This document shows positions 6,029-11,108 of a DNA stretch of 11,108 nt, in pieces. Position numbers and translations under genes: made by a program. Every line of letters starts with the position of its first letter. The first letter of the stretch is position 1. The stretch covers positions 1 through 11,108 of the forward strand of contig JAGUXG010000059.1 of NCBI GenBank assembly GCA_020061965.1, written 5' to 3'. Source of the stretch: a bacterium (GTDB taxonomy: Bacteria > UBA9089 > UBA9088 > JAGUXG01). The notes under the pieces were generated by a model that ran no database searches, was not told the origin of the DNA, and was given only the letters and a program-made list of their open reading frames with translations.

Positions 6029-7037
6029 TGATTGTCTCCCCTCCTTTTCCGCCACGACTAATCATAATCTCTCCCTGCTCCTCTAATTGTCTAACCACAG
6101 CTATTACCTTTCCCTGGGCATCTTCTACTTCAGATAGTCTCATCGGTCCAAGGTATGATATCTCCTCTTTCAGCATCTCAGCCGCCCTTTTAGGCATATT
6201 CTTATAGATTAAGCCACTTATCGTCCCAGTGACACTCTTCATTGCTCTGGCTAAGTCCTTTGTGTCAACCTCCCTCAGGATCCTCTGGAGCGCTCTATCA
6301 TCAAGCTTTATCAGGTCATCAAAGGTAAAGAGCCTCTTTCTCACCTCTTCAGCCAGGTCCGGTTCTGTCTCACCAAGGGCATCAACTATAGTCTTTTCTG
6401 TCTCTCTGTCAACTGCATGGAGTATATTGACCAAAGACTCAACGCCTCCTACAGCAACACTCTTAGTGGTAACCACTTCCTTCTCAAACTTTTCTCTCAG
6501 AGAGTTTTCTACTGAGCCGATAAACTCTGGCGAGACATTCTTCATTCCGGCAAGCCTCTTGGCTACATCGCCTCTCTTATCTTCAGAGATATTAAGAAGG
6601 ACATTTGAGGCTTTTTGTGGATCCAAGTAACTCAGGATAACAGCTATTGTCTGAGGATGTTCCTTGCCTAAGAAGTTTGCTAAATAAGATGGATCTGCCT
6701 TCTTCATAAAATCAAAGGGTCGCATCTTTAAGGTTTCTATGCTGCGATTTATTATCTCCTCTGCCCGAGCTTGTCCTAATGCCCTTCCTAACACCTCTTT
6801 AGCATACTCTATCCCACCTTTACTGATAAATTCTTGAGCCATAAGAAGCTCCTTCAGCTCTGAAATTATTTGTTGACTCTCCTCTCGCTCAAGCTTTGGA
6901 ATCTTGGATATCTCTAAGGTAAGCTGGTCAATCTCTTCTTCATTCAGATGCTTAAATATACCAGCAGATATCTCTGTCCCCATAGCCACCAAAAGCCTGG
7001 CTGCTTTTTGCGGTCCTGTCAAACTAACTTTAGCCAT
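6021..7037 (-). CDS. fliG: Flagellar motor switch protein FliG
   Basis: The protein has 338 residues, as expected. The N-terminal domain (1-100) begins TGPQKAARLLVAMG and binds FliF. The middle domain has the EHPQT motif (126-130, within GKEHPQTIAVILSYL) that contacts FliM. The C-terminal domain has TFDDLIKLDDRALQRILREV (238-257), whose charged torque helix interacts with the stator, and the end motif MPKRAAEMLKEEI. FliG is the rotor protein for torque and direction switching. AGAGGAAAATT precedes the ATG. The first codons overlap by 8 bases the end of a 59-aa ORF that separates it from fliF. All domains look complete. Confidence 0.98.
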   Translation of the reverse strand: MAKVSLTGPQKAARLLVAMGTEISAGIFKHLNEEEIDQLTLEISKIPKLEREESQQIISELKELLMAQEFISKGGIEYAKEVLGRALGQARAEEIINRSIETLKMRPFDFMKKADPSYLANFLGKEHPQTIAVILSYLDPQKASNVLLNISEDKRGDVAKRLAGMKNVSPEFIGSVENSLREKFEKEVVTTKSVAVGGVESLVNILHAVDRETEKTIVDALGETEPDLAEEVRKRLFTFDDLIKLDDRALQRILREVDTKDLARAMKSVTGTISGLIYKNMPKRAAEMLKEEISYLGPMRLSEVEDAQGKVIAVVRQLEEQGEIMISRGGKGGETIIE

Positions 7038-7209
7038 AATTTTCCTCTATCTGGGTAAAAATAGACCGTATCCTTTCATCTTGAGAGAAGGAAGCCTCAT
7101 TGGCCAATATCCTCTTTTCATCTTCGGTCAACCATCTTATCACCTCTTGTTGCTCTTCTTTAGGGAGCAGGCTCAAGGCCAAAAGCGATTTTCTTGCACC
7201 ATTTTTCAT
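7030..7209 (-). CDS. 59-aa unknown protein between fliF and fliG
   Basis: The ORF begins 21 bases after the fliF stop and ends inside the fliG start (GGC TAA within ATGGCTAA), an 8-base overlap that couples it to fliG. The protein reads MKNGARKSLLALSLLPKEEQ, then QEVIRWLTEDEKRILANEAS, and ends in IFTQIEENYG. It looks like a compact helical bundle: LL-x-LLP-x-EE-x-x-EVI-x-WL-x-EDE resembles the helix-turn patterns of FliG N-terminal segments, but this is only a visual impression. No strong Shine-Dalgarno precedes the ATG (AT-rich leader AAAATAAAAAATCAA). The fit between two flagellar genes with a coupled stop, and normal codon use, argue that it is translated. Function is unknown. A FliF/FliG adaptor would be a guess. 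Confidence 0.75.
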   Translation of the reverse strand: MKNGARKSLLALSLLPKEEQQEVIRWLTEDEKRILANEASFSQDERIRSIFTQIEENYG

Positions 7210-7230
7210 ATTTGATTTTTTATTTTCTTC

Positions 7231-8844
7231 TCATCCTTCTTCAGCCAACCATCCCCTGATAATATTGGCAACAAGTGCTGGCTTTCTCCTTGCAGTCTGC
7301 AAGGCAGCCATCTCCTCCTCTGAAAGTGCACCTTCTGTAGCAAGCTGAGTAGTTATAGGAATCTCTAATTCTTCCATCTCCCTTTCAGACCTTTCAGTCT
7401 CTATCTTTCTTCTCTCCTCGCCTTTCTTTTTTGCTGCCATGACCATAGAAAAGATAAAAATTCCAAACAAAAGCAATAATCCACTACCCACTCCAGCAAT
7501 AACAATAGTTGTTATCAATTCTTTGCGAGCTACCACTTTCTCTCTCTCTTCTTCAAGCCACTCATGGGTTCTATCAAACTGAACATTCTCAACCTCAACA
7601 ATATACTCCCTTTCTATATATTCCCTGCCCTTTTCAGCACCTATTGCTGCCCAGATCATCTTTCTATACTTCTCCGTCTCATCATCTGTCCTTGGATTAT
7701 ATATAGGCTTTCCCTTCTCTTTCTTTATCTTCCCCTTTTCATCCATCTCATAGCTTCCATCTATCAGAGCAGCCACAGATATCTTAGAGATAGAAGGAGC
7801 CTTGGTAACCGCAGCCTCTTCTTTATCCACATAGTAATTGATCCTACTCTCATTTTTATTATAGTCAACAGGTCCACCTTGTTTGGATATCTCTTTATAA
7901 CCTGGAATCTGACTCTCAACGCCGGGTGCACCTTCTGGTTTTGCACCTTCACCCTTAAAACTCTCTTGAATCTTCTCTTCACTTATCTTCAGTTGTTCAA
8001 ATCCTGGGGTTGAGTACTTCTCTTTTCTAATCTGTTGTCTATCAAAGTCCATCTCATACTTGACGATGACCTCAATCTTATCTCTACCAAGGGCTTTGCC
8101 TAATTTTTCCCGTATCTTTCTCTCTAATCTCTTTGCCTCCTCCCTCTGAAGGGCCACCTGCTTTGCACTCATCGCCTCTTCTGTCTGTTCGTCTAAATCC
8201 TCAGAGAGTATATTCCCTCTATTATCAATCAGGGTAACATTCTCAGGCTTTAAGCCTTCTACAGCATAAGAGACAAGATTGATTATTCCCTTTACATTAT
8301 TTTTTTCTAAGGTGGCAAAAGGAGCCATGGTGAGTTTGATAGAACAGGTGACCAATTTCTCCTCGTCAATAAAGAGCTCCTTTTTAGGAAGGACAAGGAG
8401 AACCCTTGCGTCTTCTATCTGCTCCATAGACTCAATTGTCCTGGCCAGCTCACCCTGTAAGGCACGAAGGTAGTTTATCCTCCGTTCATAATCCGTCATA
8501 GTTATCTTGGTGGCATCAAATAGCTCCCATCCCTTGATGCCGCCTGCTGGGGCAAGTTTCTCCGAGGCAAGTCTAAGCCTCAGTCTATCGCGGCTGGCAA
8601 TAGGAACCTTGATAGTTGTTCCAGAAATTTTATATGGTTGTTTCCAATCATCTAATTTAGTCGCAATCCTTCCTGCCTCCTGTGGGTCAATATTGGTGTA
8701 AAGGTCAGAATATTCTACCTGGCTGGCAAATTTTACCAAAAGAAACAAGGCAACAATTGTGGCTACTCCACAGCCAATAATAGCTATCCTTTGCCCAGTT
8801 GTCCATCTTGTCCATAAAGCCTTTATCTGGTCCAAAAATCCCAT
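7231..8844 (-). CDS. fliF: Flagellar MS-ring protein FliF
   Basis: The protein has 537 residues. It has two membrane helices (about 19-40, RIAIIGCGVATIVALFLLV, and about 443-468, ITTIVIAGVGSGLLLLFGIF) around a large periplasmic part. That part has ring-building YscJ/FliF segments (about 41-215) and the FliF C domain (about 250-430). The C-terminal tail KPALVANIIRGWLAEE (521-536) is the classic FliG-binding end. FliF forms the MS ring in the inner membrane, the base on which rotor and export gate assemble. The ATG at 8844 is chosen over an in-frame ATG at 8877 because GGGAGAGG lies 4 bases ahead. The longer form would add an unusual MRLFFFIGRGK and start only about 12 nt from the predicted transcript start. 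It is the first gene of the operon. Confidence 0.97.
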   Translation of the reverse strand: MGFLDQIKALWTRWTTGQRIAIIGCGVATIVALFLLVKFASQVEYSDLYTNIDPQEAGRIATKLDDWKQPYKISGTTIKVPIASRDRLRLRLASEKLAPAGGIKGWELFDATKITMTDYERRINYLRALQGELARTIESMEQIEDARVLLVLPKKELFIDEEKLVTCSIKLTMAPFATLEKNNVKGIINLVSYAVEGLKPENVTLIDNRGNILSEDLDEQTEEAMSAKQVALQREEAKRLERKIREKLGKALGRDKIEVIVKYEMDFDRQQIRKEKYSTPGFEQLKISEEKIQESFKGEGAKPEGAPGVESQIPGYKEISKQGGPVDYNKNESRINYYVDKEEAAVTKAPSISKISVAALIDGSYEMDEKGKIKKEKGKPIYNPRTDDETEKYRKMIWAAIGAEKGREYIEREYIVEVENVQFDRTHEWLEEEREKVVARKELITTIVIAGVGSGLLLLFGIFIFSMVMAAKKKGEERRKIETERSEREMEELEIPITTQLATEGALSEEEMAALQTARRKPALVANIIRGWLAEEG

Positions 8845-8895
8845 TTTACCTCTCCCTATGAAAAAAAATAATCGCAATCTGTGTAATTCAGATTT

Positions 8896-8924
8896 ATAGT
8901 ATCCCTCTTCTTGATTATTGTCAA
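8896..8924 (-). promoter_or_regulatory. Sigma-70-type promoter of the fliF operon
   Basis: On the minus strand, TTGACA (8924-8919) and TACTAT (8901-8896) are 17 bp apart. The predicted start of transcription is near 8889, giving a leader of about 45 nt up to the Shine-Dalgarno GGGAGAGG and ATG at 8844. No sigma-54 (GG-N10-GC) or sigma-28 type pattern stands out here. Expression of these base-of-motor genes would therefore depend on the housekeeping sigma factor. Confidence 0.7.
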
Positions 8925-8938
8925 GAATTTTTTAGCTT

Positions 8939-8968
8939 TTGACAAAGAAAGGTTTTTTGTGCTATTAT
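8939..8968 (+). promoter_or_regulatory. Sigma-70-type promoter of the DUF4416 gene
   Basis: TTGACA (8939-8944) is followed after 18 bp by TATTAT (8963-8968). The transcript should start near 8975, about 22 nt before the ATG at 8997. The -35 box lies just 14 bp from the -35 box of the divergent fliF promoter. Two polymerases could therefore hardly bind at once. Confidence 0.7.
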
Positions 8969-8996
8969 AAAAGGCAGTATTTGCTTTGACAAGAAA

Positions 8997-9605
8997 ATGG
9001 GAATTTGCAAGCCTTCAGAATCAGTAAAGCTCATCTCTGGAATGTTGACAGCCAACAAAGGGCTGTTTGATACTGCTTGTTCTCTCTTGGCAAAGAGGCT
9101 AGGCGAGATTGATTTTATCTCGCAGATCCTCCCCTTTGATTCTACAACTTACTATAATGAGGAGCTCGGTGAACCACTATATAGAAGGTTTGTCTCGTTT
9201 AGAAAGCTCATTCTGCCAGATTCTCTTTCAGAGATAAAGATATTTTCTAATCAGATAGAGAAAGCCTTATCTTATAGCGGAAAAAGAAGGATAAACCTTG
9301 ATCCTGGCATACTCACAAAAGACTCTTGCAATCTTGCCAGCACAAAAGAGAATCCTTTCAGGATTTATTTAGGAAGAGGGATTTACGGAGAACTGACTGT
9401 CATATTTACCAAAGGAGGATTCGCAACCTATCACTGGACATACCCTGATTTCAGAAAGAATGTAACAAAAGATATACTTACAAGGATCAGAAAGATATAC
9501 CTTAACCAAAGAAAAAGCAATTACACAAACGCATCTACCTTGTTGCCTATTCCAAAGGATTTCAGGTCGTTTGGAAGTATAATCTTTGGCTTAGAAGCTG
9601 TATAG
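8997..9605 (+). CDS. DUF4416 family protein
   Basis: The protein has 202 residues. It matches the DUF4416 pattern along its length: an N-terminal KLISGMLTANKGLFD (11-25), PFDSTTYYNEELG (46-58), RRFVSFRKLI (63-72), the core RRINLDPGILT (97-107), FRIYLGRGIYGELTVIF (121-137) and HWTYPDFR (146-153). The function of the family is not known. The conserved polar NLDPG, YLGRGIY and WTYPDF segments suggest an enzyme or binding pocket. The ATG is preceded only by a weak purine run. The family normally ends soon after the YPD segment. Here about 28 further residues (175-202) read through the antisense of the convergent HExxH gene, an 85-base overlap. It has its own promoter and is not part of the flagellar operon, although divergent from it. 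Confidence 0.85.
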   Translation: MGICKPSESVKLISGMLTANKGLFDTACSLLAKRLGEIDFISQILPFDSTTYYNEELGEPLYRRFVSFRKLILPDSLSEIKIFSNQIEKALSYSGKRRINLDPGILTKDSCNLASTKENPFRIYLGRGIYGELTVIFTKGGFATYHWTYPDFRKNVTKDILTRIRKIYLNQRKSNYTNASTLLPIPKDFRSFGSIIFGLEAV

Positions 9606-9952
9606 GTATAAGCTCGTCCGCCAGATATATAAACCTCGTTACATACTGGACAAACCGCCTCCTTAAGCTTTACCTTTTGTGCAACAATCCTCTCTCCATA
9701 GATAGCTCTTTTTGAGGTAAGATGGCTTATTTCATGCTCCATAACAAAGGAGAAGCTATCTTTTTGCGAAACAGAAAATCTTCTTCCATCTGAGCAGGTA
9801 TAAGCCATCTCTTGGCAAGCTGGACAGTTACTTTCCCTGGTCCTTGGATTGAGGATAGAGTTAAAGATAGAGGAGAAAGAACCTGTCTTTTCCAAAGATT
9901 TAAGATATAGCTTTGGCAGTTCAATCTGAAGTCTATGCTCAATTCTATTCAT
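9521..9952 (-). CDS. Small putative zinc protein with HExxH and two CxxC motifs
   Basis: The protein has 143 residues. The order of motifs is CPAC (43-46), HEISH (73-77, an H-E-x-x-H zinc-metalloprotease motif), and CPVC (101-104) followed by NEVYISGG. From memory this layout matches an uncharacterised family in other bacteria with C-x-x-C...S-H-E-x-E-H...C-P-x-C-x-x-x-Y-x-S-G-G, sometimes called metalloprotease-like. The N-terminal 40 residues are variable. Activity is inferred: HExxH binds zinc in proteases, and the four cysteines could bind a second, structural zinc. The ATG overlaps the queD stop (ATGA), so it is the third gene of the aroD operon. The last 28 residues lie antisense to the DUF4416 gene. 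Any link with shikimate or queuosine synthesis is unproven. Confidence 0.75.
   Translation of the reverse strand: MNRIEHRLQIELPKLYLKSLEKTGSFSSIFNSILNPRTRESNCPACQEMAYTCSDGRRFSVSQKDSFSFVMEHEISHLTSKRAIYGERIVAQKVKLKEAVCPVCNEVYISGGRAYTYTASKPKIILPNDLKSFGIGNKVDAFV
9552..9589. repeat. Imperfect inverted repeat in the convergent overlap
   Basis: CCAAAGGATT (9552-9561) pairs with AATCTTTGG (9581-9589), leaving one bulged base and a 19-nt loop. It sits inside the overlap of two convergent genes, where bidirectional termination would be expected. The stem is short and no T tract follows, so a terminator function is weakly supported. Confidence 0.3.
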
Positions 9953-10308
9953 TTTTCAGAATATGTGGCCAGAGAACCTTTTTGCTCAGAGACCCTCACC
10001 TCAACAAGCTGAGGCAAGAAGATTTTCAGTTCCTTATAGATAGTAGAAGCTATATTCTCTGATGTCGGTAAAATCTTGTCAAATGGAGGAATAAGATTCA
10101 GATTTTGATGGTCAAATCTCTCAAGTAGTCCCCTGAGCCTTCTCTTTATCTCCTTAAAATCAGTCACCATTCCAAAGTTGTCAAGGCTCTCACTCTTAAG
10201 AACAACTGCTATCTCAAAGTTATGTCCGTGAAGTCTGACACAATCACCATTATAGCCCAAAAGGCAGTGGGCACAAGAGATTCTATCTTCAACCGTTACT
10301 GTATACAT
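9949..10308 (-). CDS. queD: 6-carboxytetrahydropterin synthase QueD (PTPS family)
   Basis: The protein has 119 residues, the expected size. Zinc ligands are His14 (in SCAHCL) and His27/His29 (LHGHN). The catalytic Cys23 comes just before (DCVRLHGHN), Asp66-His67 form the rest of the catalytic set (FDHQNLN), and Glu108 (VSEQKG) anchors the pterin. VTDFKEIK and PTSENIA are also family signatures. QueD converts 7,8-dihydroneopterin triphosphate to 6-carboxy-tetrahydropterin, the first dedicated step of queuosine/7-deazaguanine synthesis. The ATG overlaps the end of aroD by 13 bases, and an AAGGAG lies 14 bases upstream. The stop overlaps the next gene (ATGA). No other queuosine gene lies in the window. 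A PTPS-III role in folate synthesis is less likely because the Cys-x3-HGH motif is of the QueD type. Confidence 0.95.
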   Translation of the reverse strand: MYTVTVEDRISCAHCLLGYNGDCVRLHGHNFEIAVVLKSESLDNFGMVTDFKEIKRRLRGLLERFDHQNLNLIPPFDKILPTSENIASTIYKELKIFLPQLVEVRVSEQKGSLATYSEK

Positions 10309-10964
10309 ACAAATCTTTCTATCTCCTTCTTGAGGGTTGATACCTTCATCTGACCCGGTGCTTGAGGCTTATTGATGTAGCCGTAGGTGAGACAAGAGCC
10401 AAAGATAGGTGCAATTATCCTGCTTATGCGACCAATCTCTCCCATGCCAATAGTGATTATTGGCAAGGTCTTATAGTTGTTTGTCAAAAGAAGGAGCCTT
10501 ACCAAATCCTCTTTGCTCTTTATAAATGTGGCAATTTTAACTATATCTGCCCCTTTCTTTCTCATAGAGCTTAATATCTTCTTCAGTGTGTCTGGCTTTG
10601 GGGTCTCTTCATAGTTATGATAGGAGATTATAACCTTCTTTCCTTCTGCCTTCGCCATACTCACAATGGTCTCTATCTCCTCCTCTACCTCAAGGTCAAC
10701 AGCATCTACAAAAGATATGATAGCAGAGAAGAAGCCTTTTCTATCTTCGCCTGGAAAGGTTGGCCTCTTTGTCCCAATTATAGAAAGACCAACTCTTTTT
10801 ATCTCTTTTAGAAGTCGGACAGCCTCGTCCTTATTCACTTTTATCCTGTCAAACCTGAGCTCTAATGTATCAGCCCCATCCTCTTTTGCCATTTCTGCCA
10901 TTTTGAAAATGGCATCTCTTCTTCCTGCCAAAACACCAGCAATAGCTATCTTTTCCCCAATCAT
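10296..10964 (-). CDS. aroD: 3-dehydroquinate dehydratase, type I
   Basis: The protein has 222 residues, close to the lower end of the type I family. Conserved elements are ELRFD (35-39), the catalytic His116 in SYHNYEETP, the Schiff-base Lys143 in VKIA, the substrate Arg179 in GEIGRISR, and APGQ (202-205) after GSCLTYGYI. The enzyme dehydrates 3-dehydroquinate to 3-dehydroshikimate, the third step of the shikimate pathway, in the cytosol. An in-frame TAG lies two codons upstream of the ATG, and the homology starts right away (EKIAIAG). The start is therefore secure even though no Shine-Dalgarno is visible. It is the first gene of an operon with queD and a small HExxH gene. The promoter places the transcript start on or next to the ATG. 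Confidence 0.95.
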   Translation of the reverse strand: MIGEKIAIAGVLAGRRDAIFKMAEMAKEDGADTLELRFDRIKVNKDEAVRLLKEIKRVGLSIIGTKRPTFPGEDRKGFFSAIISFVDAVDLEVEEEIETIVSMAKAEGKKVIISYHNYEETPKPDTLKKILSSMRKKGADIVKIATFIKSKEDLVRLLLLTNNYKTLPIITIGMGEIGRISRIIAPIFGSCLTYGYINKPQAPGQMKVSTLKKEIERFVCIQ

Positions 10965-10970
10965 TGACTA

Positions 10971-11000
10971 ATTATAACACGGCCAGAAACCCTCTGTCAA
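10971..11000 (-). promoter_or_regulatory. Consensus sigma-70 promoter of aroD, predicted leaderless
   Basis: On the minus strand, TTGACA (11000-10995) and TATAAT (10976-10971) are perfect consensus boxes with an 18-bp spacer. Only six bases (TAGTCA) separate the -10 box from the ATG of aroD. Transcription normally starts about 7 bases after the -10, so it should begin at the A of the start codon, giving a leaderless mRNA. Confidence 0.7.
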
Positions 11001-11108
11001 TCGTTCCTAAACACTGATTTTCATTCAGAAAAAGCACCCTAATTTTATGCATAACCTTATAATGATAGTACGGCATATAAACATTCTTCATAGTATGTAT
11101 TATCTAAA

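Noticed and set aside
8845..8877. Longer fliF start at 8877
   Set aside because: It would add an atypical N-terminus and has no Shine-Dalgarno. The ATG at 8844 has GGGAGAGG at good spacing.
11046..11066. TTATGCATAA palindrome and TATAAT-like box near the right edge
   Set aside because: No matching -35 box or downstream gene is visible within the window, so it is most likely chance in AT-rich DNA.

Overview
The window (about 40% G+C by eye) comes from a flagellated bacterium. The codon use is AT-leaning and rich in AGA/AGG and ATA, Shine-Dalgarno sites are purine-rich (GGGAGAGG, GGAGGGGAG, AGGAGG), and sigma-70-type promoters read TTGACA-17/18-TAnnnT. The flagellar core, a DUF4416 gene and two nucleotidyltransferase modules together would fit one of the little-cultured bacterial lineages, such as Omnitrophota- or Desantisbacteria-like groups or related deep-branching phyla. 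That placement is inference only.

Layout. (1) 1-1755, minus strand: an accessory cassette. It holds a coiled-coil protein with a PD-(D/E)XK-like C-terminus and an internal 54-bp tandem repeat, followed by an MntA-type antitoxin and a HepT-type HEPN toxin. It has its own promoter at 1787-1816 and a probable terminator at 30-52. (2) 1756-2074: a gene-free stretch with an inverted pair of a dispersed repeat and some short repeats. (3) 2075-8844, minus strand: one flagellar operon in the order fliF, a 59-aa ORF, fliG, fliH, fliI, fliJ, motE-like. Two things interrupt it. A nucleotidyltransferase plus a 59-aa partner ORF sits between fliI and fliJ, and a 134-bp spacer with a third repeat copy sits between fliH and fliI. 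(4) 8845-8996: back-to-back promoters for fliF (minus) and a DUF4416 gene (plus). (5) 8997-9605, plus strand: the DUF4416 gene. Its 3' end overlaps by 85 bp the convergent last gene of (6), a minus-strand operon at 9521-10964: aroD (type I 3-dehydroquinate dehydratase), queD (6-carboxytetrahydropterin synthase) and a small HExxH/2xCxxC protein. The aroD promoter lies so close to the ATG that the mRNA should be leaderless.

How it works together. FliF (MS ring), FliG (rotor/switch), FliH-FliI-FliJ (export ATPase complex) and the MotE-like protein (stator chaperone family) build the base of the flagellar motor and its type III export gate. The insertions between fliH/fliI and fliI/fliJ suggest this operon tolerates accessory DNA. 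Small ORFs at 3124-3303 and 7030-7209 are genuine-looking genes that are easily missed. The most novel-looking items are the 59-aa ORF between fliF and fliG, the nucleotidyltransferase/59-aa pair inside the flagellar operon, the dispersed inverted-repeat family, the nuclease-like/HEPN/MNT cassette and the leaderless aroD start.
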